From contig CAYWTB010000007.1 in NCBI GenBank assembly GCA_964461135.1, forward strand, positions 47,453 through 111,452: DNA of 64,000 nucleotides, read 5' to 3'. The stretch comes from RQOF01 sp964461135. Its GTDB lineage: Bacteria; Calditrichota; Calditrichia; RBG-13-44-9. The stretch's first letter is position 1; each line of letters opens with the position of its first letter. Of the stretch, positions 9,297 to 17,199 are shown one piece after another. Below the pieces are notes generated by a model. The model did not search any database. It worked only from the letters and a program-made list of their open reading frames with translations, and had not been told where the DNA came from. The translations under genes and the position numbers were made by a program.

Positions 9297-10928
9297 TCAA
9301 AACTTCAGTTGTTCTCTTAATCGTGGAATATGACCACGCCCCATCGCTTTTACGGCGCAATCCAGTTCCAGATACCGTTTAATTTCCTGATCACTCAACA
9401 TACCGAAAGCATCGATTATAACAGCCGGTTTACCGATGAATTTAATGACCTCATCCGCTTTTAAATGTAGATATGATTTATGTCTTACTGCAAAAACCAC
9501 CGCATCCGCTCCCTGCAGGGCTTTTTTTAAGTCTTTCAGGATACGAATTTCTTTCAATTTCTCCTGGTTCCGAAAAAAGGTTTTCCGGCTATGTCCTTTT
9601 CCCGGATAAGTATCCTGTGCCTCCAATTCCCACCAATGATCCACATATGGATCATGAATTCTGATTTCTGCTCCCATTTCCGATAATTTCCGAACCAGAA
9701 TTTCAGAACCACTATAACGTGTATCCCCCACATCCTCGCGGTATGAAGCACCCAAAATTAATACTTCAGCAGCTGCAATCGGGCGATGCATCAGACGAAG
9801 AGCATCGCGGACCAACTGGGCGGCATGGGTTGCCCTGGTATCATTGATATCGATCGCCAGAGGGGTTATTTTAAAAATATCATCTTCAAAACCCATTATA
9901 TGTTTATAAGCCCACATACCTAATCCGCCATCTTTGGGCAGACAATACCCACCAATACCGGGACCAGGGAAAAGAATATTTGAATGGGTAGGTCTCACTT
10001 TAATAGCTTCAATGACCTTCATAATATCAACCCCGTTCCGTTCGGCAAATAAACTCCATTCGTCCATAAAGGCTAATATTGTAGCCCGATAACTGTTCTC
10101 TACAATCTTGGCAGTCTCACTTTCAATGGGTCGATCCAGAACCGTCAGAGGAAACTTTTCCGTATTTAACACCTCATTCAGAAATTTTACCACCCTTTCT
10201 CTGGCCTCATCATTAATACCACTGCATACCCGCCAGAAATCGCGTATACTGGCAATATAATTTCGGCCAGGCATTACTCTTTCGTAACTGTGGGCTAACA
10301 AGGGATCTTTTTTTATACCCCGTTTCCGGAATATTTTTCGCATGATCGGATAGGCCACCTGTTCCGTTGTACCGGGAGCGACAGTCGTTTCAATAATCAC
10401 AAGTGTATTATCATTAATATGCTCAGCAATAATTCCGAACGATTGTTCCAGTGCCTGCATCTCCACATCTCCACTCCTGACATTACCCAGTTCATTTTTG
10501 AGATAATCACACTGGACATCTACCACCACTACATCTGCCAGAGTTAGTACATCATAAGTGTACGTTGCAATGAAAGTTTTTTTATCAATCACACATCGCT
10601 TAATCATGGGTTCTACTTCGGGATCCTCCGCTTTGACCGGAGAAATTCCCCGGTTCAATAATGGGATTTTCCAGAAACTTCTAACGCTGGGTCTTTGAAC
10701 ACCAATTACAAATTTGGATGGTTTCCCGGTTTTTTTATTAACAGTATCAGCAACAATCGCGGCCATTACAGCTCCCACAAATCCCAGACCCATCACCACT
10801 ACAATTTCCCGTCCAAGCTCTCGTTGTTGGCTAACCAGCTTCGAAATTTGTTCAAATTCAACTTTGTACTCGGATTCGGATGGAATGGCTACTTTTTCTC
10901 CTTCCGGACTGATAGAATACGATTTCAT
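9297..10928 (-). CDS. UDP-glucose/GDP-mannose dehydrogenase family protein
   Basis: A 543-residue NAD-dependent nucleotide-sugar dehydrogenase that should oxidise a UDP- or GDP-sugar to its uronate in two steps. The N-terminal Rossmann motif is GLGFVG at 47-52, the central domain has ETAKIVENSY with Lys274 and Asn278, and the catalytic cysteine is Cys329 in GIGGYCLPKDG. It is about 100 residues longer than the usual 430-450. The extra length comes from a roughly 40-residue N-terminal extension and an insertion in the C-terminal domain around HWWELEAQDTYPGKGHSRKT. ATG start with GAGG upstream. No sugar-pathway neighbours lie next to it, so the substrate cannot be named. Confidence 0.87.
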   Translation of the reverse strand: MKSYSISPEGEKVAIPSESEYKVEFEQISKLVSQQRELGREIVVVMGLGFVGAVMAAIVADTVNKKTGKPSKFVIGVQRPSVRSFWKIPLLNRGISPVKAEDPEVEPMIKRCVIDKKTFIATYTYDVLTLADVVVVDVQCDYLKNELGNVRSGDVEMQALEQSFGIIAEHINDNTLVIIETTVAPGTTEQVAYPIMRKIFRKRGIKKDPLLAHSYERVMPGRNYIASIRDFWRVCSGINDEARERVVKFLNEVLNTEKFPLTVLDRPIESETAKIVENSYRATILAFMDEWSLFAERNGVDIMKVIEAIKVRPTHSNILFPGPGIGGYCLPKDGGLGMWAYKHIMGFEDDIFKITPLAIDINDTRATHAAQLVRDALRLMHRPIAAAEVLILGASYREDVGDTRYSGSEILVRKLSEMGAEIRIHDPYVDHWWELEAQDTYPGKGHSRKTFFRNQEKLKEIRILKDLKKALQGADAVVFAVRHKSYLHLKADEVIKFIGKPAVIIDAFGMLSDQEIKRYLELDCAVKAMGRGHIPRLREQLKF

Positions 10929-11033
10929 TTTAACCTCATATTTTATTTAATTTCCCAATATTGCGACTTCTCTCTATTGATTAATTCAGTAAAACAGAAA
11001 ATATGCGAATAATTATGCCATTGGTAATAAAAT

Positions 11034-11066
11034 AAAGAGGGGAATCTTGACAGATTCCCCTCTTTT
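11034..11066 (-). terminator. Intrinsic terminator after tRNA-Pro
   Basis: On the minus strand, AGAGGGGAATC and GATTCCCCTCT form an 11-bp perfect stem around a short loop, followed by a T-rich stretch. It begins only a few bases after the CCA end of tRNA-Pro and would end that transcript. Confidence 0.85.
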
Positions 11067-11067
11067 C

Positions 11068-11145
11068 TGGTCGGAGCGACTGGATTTGAACCAGCGACCC
11101 CTACCACCCCAAGGTAGTGCGCTATCCAGGCTGCGCCACGCTCCG
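11068..11145 (-). tRNA. tRNA-Pro (anticodon GGG)
   Basis: On the minus strand a full cloverleaf can be folded. The acceptor arms are CGGAGCG and CGCTCCG, the D-stem GCGC/GCGC, the anticodon stem CTACC/GGTAG with loop TTGGGGT (anticodon GGG, G37 as in all tRNA-Pro), and the T-arm GCTGG-TTCAAAT-CCAGT. The discriminator is A and the CCA tail is encoded. It has its own promoter upstream and a strong terminator downstream, so it is a single-gene transcription unit. Confidence 0.97.
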
Positions 11146-11154
11146 AACGCTGAA

Positions 11155-11183
11155 AATTTAATATATTTTATCAGATTTGTCAA
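11155..11183 (-). promoter_or_regulatory. Sigma-70-type promoter of tRNA-Pro
   Basis: Reading the minus strand, TTGACA is followed 17 bases later by TAAATT, about ten bases before the mature 5' end of the tRNA. The -35 box is a perfect consensus match. Confidence 0.7.
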
Positions 11184-11198
11184 TGAGCTTTACATATA

Positions 11199-11543
11199 TT
11201 AATCATTCAACAGATTTCTTATTTCATCTACTTCCATTCTGATTTCAGATAACACGCTTTTCAGATAGGAGGGGCTGTCGGTATCCCGGGTAGGATTATA
11301 TGCTTTCAATTTTTCATGCACCGCCTCATCATCAAGTTTGTGGACATAGATCAGATCCCGGATGTAAAAAATAAGCTTTAAATCTTTTTCCAGATAGCTA
11401 CGGTTGGAAGCCCGGTTCCGTACCGGCTTAATCTGCGGATATTGCACTTCCCAGCGCTTAATAACCGCATCACTGAGACCGGTAAGACGACATACTTCCC
11501 GCAGAGAATAGACCAACTTGCGTTTCGGCTTTTGAATCCGCAT
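11199..11543 (-). CDS. MerR-family transcriptional regulator (short)
   Basis: A 114-residue protein with a MerR-type winged helix-turn-helix at about residues 9-80: YSLREVCRLTGLSDAVIKRW, then the wing region RNRASNRSYLEKDL. The tail (ESVLSEIRMEVDEI-like) is a short amphipathic helix of the kind that dimerises MerR proteins. No cysteine-based metal site or larger effector domain is present, so it resembles the short MerR-like regulators found near ftsY or core genes in FCB bacteria. Good ribosome binding site (CAGGAAG). It sits between ftsY and tRNA-Pro, with 360 bases before ftsY, so it is probably its own unit. Target genes unknown. Confidence 0.8.
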   Translation of the reverse strand: MRIQKPKRKLVYSLREVCRLTGLSDAVIKRWEVQYPQIKPVRNRASNRSYLEKDLKLIFYIRDLIYVHKLDDEAVHEKLKAYNPTRDTDSPSYLKSVLSEIRMEVDEIRNLLND

Positions 11544-11902
11544 AAGAACTTCCTGATGTTTTTTATTTCGTGGATGGTATCCGACCCTGATACCTTATTT
11601 CTAATCCATCATTTCCGTAATATCTTTTAAAAATAATAAAATCCGTTAATTTAATGAAAGATTCCGCCCCCGGGACATCTTTCCATCTGCTTCCGCACGG
11701 TATCAACAATTTAAAGAACAATTAAATTGACAACCACATATGGGAATAATTTTCAGTCAGAACGAAAAAACCACACAAGTGTTTTAATAATTCTGACGAT
11801 ATATGATTACAACAACATAATATAATATCCTGCTAACTGAAAATCCAAAATGCAATAATTATGATCTGCTTTTTGAGACGGGTTTAATTTAAGCTCCCGC
11901 TT
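11544..11902. other. Intergenic stretch between ftsY and MerR genes
   Basis: This 359-base region carries the promoter area of the MerR gene on the minus strand and the 3' flank of ftsY. It is AT-rich. I could not find a terminator, an RNA gene or a coding frame that I would defend. Confidence 0.4.
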
Positions 11903-12835
11903 TTAACCGGCCTGTTCATTGTACGGCTGGAATAATCCTTCTGCAAACAGCCGGGGATCGAACGGTTCCAGATCATCGATCTGTTCTCCCAGCCCAATAT
12001 ATTCTACCGGCAGTTTTAATTCGTGTGAGATGGCAATCACCACCCCTCCCTTGGCTGTTCCATCCAGTTTAGTAAGAATAATACCATCCGCGCCAATTGA
12101 TCCGATAAACTGTTTGGCTTGTGAAATTGAATTCTGGCCGGTGGTGGCATCCAGTACCAGCAAGGTCTGGTGGGGAGCTTCGGGGATGATCTTGCGGATC
12201 ACCCTCTGCATTTTTTTCAATTCTTCCATCAGATTAACCCGGGTGTGCAACCTGCCTGCGGTATCAATTATAACCACCTGCTTACCGCGACTTCTGGCAG
12301 ACTGCAGCGCATCATAGACCACAGCACTCGGGTCCGCACCTTCCTGGTGTTTTATCATATCCACACCGGCACGATCTGCCCAGATCTGCAGCTGCTCAAT
12401 AGCGGCTGCCCTGAATGTATCCGCAGCCACCAGCAGCACATCTTTCCCCTCCTGTTTATACCTCCAGGCCAGTTTTGCAATGGAAGTGGTTTTCCCCGTA
12501 CCGTTCACCCCTACAACGAAAATAACAAACGGAACAGGCAGAGACTGATCTTGTTCGCTGCGGGGCGATTCAAACATCCCCGCTATCTCTTCCTTCAGGA
12601 TTTGAAAAAGCTGATCGGCATTTTCATAATTCTTCCGCTTTACCTGATGTTTTACCCGTTCAATGATATCCGTTGTCGTTGAAACACCCACGTCACCGGA
12701 AATCAGCAGATCCTCAATTTCTTCCAGCAAATCGTCATCAATTTTTCTCGCAAAAAAGATCACATCCTGAATTTGATTAAAAACCTGTTCCCTCGTTTTG
12801 CTGAGTCCGCTCTTTAACTTGTCAAAAAAATCCAT
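11903..12835 (-). CDS. ftsY: Signal recognition particle receptor FtsY
   Basis: A 310-residue SRP-family GTPase that docks ribosome-SRP complexes at the inner membrane for co-translational insertion. The N-domain helical bundle covers about residues 1-95. The G domain follows with GVNGTGKTT at 109-117, DTFRAAA, IDTAGR, and TKLDGTAKGG. It lacks the long acidic A domain of E. coli FtsY, as in many bacteria. ATG start with AGGGA. It is the last gene after PHP, UbiA and GGR genes on the same strand, separated from the GGR gene by 92 bases. Confidence 0.96.
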   Translation of the reverse strand: MDFFDKLKSGLSKTREQVFNQIQDVIFFARKIDDDLLEEIEDLLISGDVGVSTTTDIIERVKHQVKRKNYENADQLFQILKEEIAGMFESPRSEQDQSLPVPFVIFVVGVNGTGKTTSIAKLAWRYKQEGKDVLLVAADTFRAAAIEQLQIWADRAGVDMIKHQEGADPSAVVYDALQSARSRGKQVVIIDTAGRLHTRVNLMEELKKMQRVIRKIIPEAPHQTLLVLDATTGQNSISQAKQFIGSIGADGIILTKLDGTAKGGVVIAISHELKLPVEYIGLGEQIDDLEPFDPRLFAEGLFQPYNEQAG

Positions 12836-12927
12836 CTGAAGATCCCTGAATTTTTACAAATTCCTGCACGTCTTGCCGGTGACATGTCCGACAGTCAGAT
12901 TGTGTCTATCTTTTTAAAAAAAATATT

Positions 12928-14127
12928 TTATACCGGTGAAAAAAGTTTAATCACATCAATAATAAAAGCCGGATGACTTTTGAATGCAATCTTAAAAAGA
13001 TTCAGCAGATTCTGTTTGTCGGGATTCAACCGCAGGTATTCCTTAGCAATGGTATTAAAATGATGATCCTCAAATTTCATAAGTGCCTCTTTAAGGCGAT
13101 AGAACCGCTGATGACTTTTTCCCACTCTCTTGTGCCATTGCCGGGGATAATCCATAAGATCCTTTTCTCCGCATTTATTTTCTTTTAGAGCCGTGGCAGC
13201 CACTTCCCCGGCTGTTTTACCGGCAATCATCCCGGAAACAATTCCGCCTCCCGAAATGGGATTGGTCTGATGGGCGGCATCACCCACCACCATAAAACCA
13301 TTGGCCACAATCTTCTTCAGAGTCTTATCCACCGGAACACCACCAACGGTGCAGGAGACAACTGATGATTGCGGAAAATATCTGTTCAGAAAAATTTCCA
13401 GGTAAGCTTCCGGGCTCTTTTTCCGGGCAATATTTCCCGAAATACCCAGCCCCACATTGGCGGTATTATCCCCTTTAGGAAAAATCCAGGCATACCCTCC
13501 CGGAGCAAATTCCTGTGAAAAATAAAAATCACAGGTATCAGAATCTAGAGGAATCCCCGCCAGGGTGTACTGCACACAGGTTTCCATGTCTTTCACCTTA
13601 ACGGTCGAATCAATACCTGCCCAGCGCGCCACCCGGGATTCGACTCCATCGGCGGCTATCACAATCCTGCTTCTGACAAACATTCTCTTCCCTTCCAGTA
13701 GTACCTCAACTCCCTCAATATTCCGACCGTTGCGTAATATACCAAGGACCTCTGCAGACGTTACCAGTTGAACTCCCGCCCTGGCTGCCTTCAATGCCAG
13801 TTCATAATCGAACAGACGGCGATGCAGAACATAACCAGTCTCATCAATGTTTATATATACAGAAGTACCATCGGGTGCCACCAGCCGGAATTTTGATATT
13901 TCAGCGGCAATGCAGCCGGGAGTAATATCCTGTTCAAGCAGATTTTCTAGATCTTTTTTAGCTACCCCCTCCGCACAACGTACCGGGGTGCCCACTTCTC
14001 GGTCTTTTTCCAGTAACAGAACTTTGAGCTGGTGTCGGGCTGCTTGCCATGCCGCCATGGAACCGGCAGGACCAGCCCCGGCAACAATTATATCATATGA
14101 CTTATCTATTTGGTTGGACAGATACAT
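12928..14127 (-). CDS. Geranylgeranyl-reductase-family FAD-dependent oxidoreductase
   Basis: A 399-residue flavoprotein of the geranylgeranyl reductase family, which saturates isoprenoid chains of lipids, quinones or chlorophyll. The FAD dinucleotide motif is GAGPAG at 17-22, the GGR signature PGGYAWIFPKG is present in the middle, and GDAAHQTNPISGGG near residue 290 contacts the flavin. The ATG lies two bases after the stop of the UbiA gene, so they are almost certainly co-transcribed and coupled. The pair suggests modification of a prenylated product. The substrate could be a menaquinone side chain or an ether-lipid precursor; the sequence alone cannot decide. Confidence 0.87.
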   Translation of the reverse strand: MYLSNQIDKSYDIIVAGAGPAGSMAAWQAARHQLKVLLLEKDREVGTPVRCAEGVAKKDLENLLEQDITPGCIAAEISKFRLVAPDGTSVYINIDETGYVLHRRLFDYELALKAARAGVQLVTSAEVLGILRNGRNIEGVEVLLEGKRMFVRSRIVIAADGVESRVARWAGIDSTVKVKDMETCVQYTLAGIPLDSDTCDFYFSQEFAPGGYAWIFPKGDNTANVGLGISGNIARKKSPEAYLEIFLNRYFPQSSVVSCTVGGVPVDKTLKKIVANGFMVVGDAAHQTNPISGGGIVSGMIAGKTAGEVAATALKENKCGEKDLMDYPRQWHKRVGKSHQRFYRLKEALMKFEDHHFNTIAKEYLRLNPDKQNLLNLFKIAFKSHPAFIIDVIKLFSPV

Positions 14128-14129
14128 AA

Positions 14130-15095
14130 TTATTCCCCGCGAAAATTTGGATAATCAAATTGAAAACGAAAACGATAGTAATACCTGCTTAAAAAAAATA
14201 CGGTGACCATTGTCAAAAAATAGAGCGGGAACTTCAGACAGACCATCATGGAAAAGAAAAAAATGGCCATTTTAATAAACCGCACTGCTCCCGCCACGCT
14301 GGGACGATACACCAAATCGATAAAATTGACAATGAGGAAAAGATTGATTATAAGAAGAAACTGATCACTCAACCAGAAAGATACAACCAGTGACAAAACA
14401 TATAATACGGATGCGGCGATCAGAGTTATTGAAAATCCGTAAGCAACCGCAAAGGTCTTCTTGCTGGCGGCGTTATCACCTTTCATGTCAGGAAGCGTGG
14501 TCAGTAAATAAAGAGAGGTATTTAAAAACAGATATGGCAGTGAATGAAGAAAAAAAGTATCGTTGAGCGGCTGGTTTATCACCCAGCCAAGACCAAATGC
14601 AATCCAGCCCATCAGCATATTCAGGATGAGACCTCCCAGCGGACGGTTTTTATATTGAAATGGTTGAAAATTATATAAATAGCCGGTAATAAAAATAAAA
14701 ATTACCACCAGCACTACAGTGGAGATATTAATGAAAAATCCAGCCAGGATGGCCAACACCAGGAGTATTATGCTCTCCCGTCCTGCCTTACGCTTACTGA
14801 TAAATCCTTCTCCCACCAGAAATAATTTTCTGTTTCTCCGGTCCGATTCAACATCTTCCATCTGATTCAGAATAAAACTTCCACCCATAGCCAGCATGAA
14901 AATAAGCATGGCCAGTACAATCTTTCCATTCCAGAATTCAATAATATAGGTTTTCTCCAGCACATCACTAACCAGTTGTAATTGATGGGTCTCCGCCAGG
15001 TAACCGGCCAGCAGGGTGTTCCATCCCGGGAAAAACAACATGGGTCGGGTAATAAACAGATAATCAAGTTTATGTATGCGGGGATTATTTGGCAC
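14130..15095 (-). CDS. UbiA-family prenyltransferase
   Basis: An integral membrane protein of about 321 residues that should transfer a polyprenyl group to an acceptor. The first aspartate-rich motif is LNQMEDVESDRRN (Asn77, Asp81, Asp85) and the second is LPDMKGDNAASKK; about eight hydrophobic helices surround them. I placed the start at a GTG with AGGA upstream, because the longer in-frame reading to 15263 lies inside the PHP gene and adds 56 non-family residues. The GTG overlaps the last codons of the PHP gene, and the next gene follows two bases after the stop. The aromatic or glycerol-phosphate acceptor is unknown. Confidence 0.82.
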   Translation of the reverse strand: MPNNPRIHKLDYLFITRPMLFFPGWNTLLAGYLAETHQLQLVSDVLEKTYIIEFWNGKIVLAMLIFMLAMGGSFILNQMEDVESDRRNRKLFLVGEGFISKRKAGRESIILLVLAILAGFFINISTVVLVVIFIFITGYLYNFQPFQYKNRPLGGLILNMLMGWIAFGLGWVINQPLNDTFFLHSLPYLFLNTSLYLLTTLPDMKGDNAASKKTFAVAYGFSITLIAASVLYVLSLVVSFWLSDQFLLIINLFLIVNFIDLVYRPSVAGAVRFIKMAIFFFSMMVCLKFPLYFLTMVTVFFLSRYYYRFRFQFDYPNFRGE

Positions 15096-16149
15096 TGTAA
15101 ATCCTGATATGATTTGAATAAATCCAGGCACGCCTGTTTCTGAAAACTTCAACTCGGTATAATCCGGGTTCTTCGCACTCAAAATCCAGATCTTTGCCGG
15201 ATCCCTCGTGCAGAACCCGGCCATCACGGACCAGCTGAACATCAGCCCCCCGGGGTAATTCAACTTTCAGTCTGGTGTTCGGCTCAAAAACCAACCTGCC
15301 GCCGATATGGGCCATTCCCTGCTTATTTTCGGCAAAAAAACGAAAGCCATTTGCGTCACCGTTAAAATAATTGGAGACAAATACCCGGCACTCCAGAATC
15401 GCTTCGAAGATCAATTGCTTTGCTTTTTCTAAATCCATCCCGGCTTCAAACGGTTTGCTCAGCAGGAGATGAGTTCGTACGGTTTGAAACTGAACCTTAT
15501 AACGGAATATGGTCAGTTTTATAAGACCTCCCAGCATTTTATGTTTGTGAGCATGGGCATCCACCCCCCCGATTCCCACCACCTTTCTATTCTGATTAAC
15601 TTGGTCCCAGCGCTCCAGAGTCTGTTGTGCCGGGCCCTCAATGGACCGGCGGGGATTGATAAAACGCCACACTTTATTCCAGGAAGTCAGTCCCTCCATC
15701 CATTCGGACATCTGGTTCCATATCTCAATTCCCTGATATTCACAGCTCTCCCAGGCTGTCCAGGGATAAGGAGGATGTTCCAGCATCAGATGCCTGCTCT
15801 CATCTGGATGAGCAATAATTCCAAACCCTCCATGCTGTGTAACGCGTTTTACATATTCCGGTGCAGAAAGGTTTTTGTTAATCTCTTCCCTCAGACCAAA
15901 TGCCAGGTAATGATTGGCATCATCATTATCGTTAATTTCGTATCCAATGAGAGTGAGAACCCTGCCATACCATTTCTCCTCTCCGCTGGCTAACGCCCGC
16001 AAATTATTATGATCTGTGATCATTATAAATTTCAGACCCGTATCTTCGGCATCTCTGCTGATTTCGGGTATGGTTCCGGTGCCATCAGAATATACTGAAT
16101 GGATATGAATACATCCGATTATTTCATGAAACTTCAATTTATCTGACAT
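15085..16149 (-). CDS. PHP-domain metal-dependent phosphoesterase
   Basis: A 354-residue protein whose N-terminal half is a PHP domain with the expected metal ligands: CIHIHS (His15, His17), SDGT, ITDHNN (Asp46, His47), IIAHPDE and GVDAHAH. Such proteins hydrolyse phosphoester bonds using a trinuclear metal site. The C-terminal 100 residues look beta-rich (a sugar- or nucleotide-binding add-on is possible). The start is at the ATG of MSDKLKF, because the 24 residues before it in frame are unlike the family. It is the first gene of a coupled set with UbiA and GGR genes, which raises the chance that it acts on a lipid or phosphate by-product, though this is inference. Confidence 0.85.
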   Translation of the reverse strand: MSDKLKFHEIIGCIHIHSVYSDGTGTIPEISRDAEDTGLKFIMITDHNNLRALASGEEKWYGRVLTLIGYEINDNDDANHYLAFGLREEINKNLSAPEYVKRVTQHGGFGIIAHPDESRHLMLEHPPYPWTAWESCEYQGIEIWNQMSEWMEGLTSWNKVWRFINPRRSIEGPAQQTLERWDQVNQNRKVVGIGGVDAHAHKHKMLGGLIKLTIFRYKVQFQTVRTHLLLSKPFEAGMDLEKAKQLIFEAILECRVFVSNYFNGDANGFRFFAENKQGMAHIGGRLVFEPNTRLKVELPRGADVQLVRDGRVLHEGSGKDLDFECEEPGLYRVEVFRNRRAWIYSNHIRIYSAK

Positions 16150-16629
16150 GATGGCGGCTCTCAGGACAAAATTCGCGTTAAAATTGAAAAATATGTTAAA
16201 GTGGAAGAGCTCCAAATACAATCGATTTTTTTTAAACCATTATTAGGATTATGCCGTTAGTTCATACTATTGTAATAAAACCAGATGATTTTATGAGTTT
16301 CCATTTACGAAAGCGTTCCCTGAATTGCCTCTGTATATCATGCCGGTATCGGAAAAGCAATTTATCTCTGTACCCTGCGTGAACTTTCCCGGATCTCTGT
16401 GTAACAAAACCTATTTAGTGGGGTGAAGAAACAGTTCGGAAATTTAGATCTTTTTATACTTTCATGGCATGGTTCTAAAAAGCATCATCAGAGACAATTT
16501 TTTATCGCGGAACCTTTTTGTACAAATGAAATTATTACTGTTGCAGAAAAAGGAGTTCAACGCGCCTGTAAAGTATGGTGTGGTCCAAAAATATGGGATA
16601 TTTGTCTAATTATATATTCCTTAAAGAAC
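16150..16629. other. Divergent intergenic region before the rimP operon
   Basis: This stretch separates the minus-strand PHP gene from the plus-strand rimP operon. It should contain the PHP gene promoter. An 85-codon open frame at 16423-16680 exists but runs through the rimP promoter and has no similarity I recognise. No RNA gene is evident. Confidence 0.4.
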
Positions 16630-16658
16630 TTGCATAATCCAATTACTTTTCGTATATT
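16630..16658 (+). promoter_or_regulatory. Promoter of the rimP-nusA-infB operon
   Basis: TTGCAT is followed after exactly 17 bases by TATATT, a close match to the sigma-70 consensus. A transcript from it would start near 16665, just before a terminator-like hairpin, and about 55 bases before rimP. Confidence 0.75.
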
Positions 16659-16670
16659 TTGTGCCGTTAG

Positions 16671-16697
16671 AGTGGGTTGACAAAACCCACTTTTTTA
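16671..16697 (+). terminator. Attenuator-like hairpin at the 5' end of the rimP-nusA transcript
   Basis: AGTGGGTT and AACCCACT make an 8-bp perfect stem with a five-base loop followed by six T residues. It lies directly after the predicted transcription start and before rimP, so it would act as a leader attenuator. Leader terminators and NusA-dependent autoregulation are known for nusA operons in other bacteria; that this hairpin does the same here is inference. Confidence 0.75.
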
Positions 16698-16719
16698 TTT
16701 TAAAAACTTTTGAATAAAA

Positions 16720-17172
16720 ATGCCAAAGACAGTAACTGAAATAAAGGGACTGATACAACCGATTTTTAATCGTTCAAATGTACATCTGGTGGATCTGCAA
16801 TTGCGGGGACAACCAAACAGCCAGGTACTGTCTGTTTATGTGGACACCGACACCGGAATCACCCTGGAACAGATCGCGGATATATCCAGAGAAATTGAAG
16901 GCATTCTGGATCTGGAGAATATTATTCCCGGAAGATACCGGCTGGACGTTTCCTCTCCTGGCGTCGATCGGCCCATAACCGATAAATGGCAGTTCGAAAA
17001 AAATGTGGGACGTGATTTAAATGTATGGTATACAGAAAACGACAAAAAGCTTGAAAAATCAGGGACATTACAAAGAGTAGAGACTGATGGTTTGATTCTG
17101 GATTCCCGTAACGGGGAATTTTCCATTCCGTTTTCCCGGATTCTGAAAGCAATCGTAACGATTAAATTGTAA
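16720..17172 (+). CDS. rimP: Ribosome maturation factor RimP
   Basis: A 150-residue cytoplasmic factor for 30S subunit maturation. The N-terminal alpha/beta domain contains the VYVDTDTGITLEQIADISREI-type segment and the motif RYRLDVSSPGVDRPI near residues 74-88, which is diagnostic. The C-terminal SH3-like domain follows. It opens the rimP-nusA-infB operon and is 27 bases ahead of nusA. Its length is standard. Confidence 0.95.
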   Translation: MPKTVTEIKGLIQPIFNRSNVHLVDLQLRGQPNSQVLSVYVDTDTGITLEQIADISREIEGILDLENIIPGRYRLDVSSPGVDRPITDKWQFEKNVGRDLNVWYTENDKKLEKSGTLQRVETDGLILDSRNGEFSIPFSRILKAIVTIKL

Positions 17173-17199
17173 ATAACATTTGGAGGATACAATAATAAA

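Noticed and set aside
16423..16680. 85-codon open frame before rimP
   Set aside because: It runs through the rimP promoter and into the leader hairpin, lacks similarity and a ribosome binding site.
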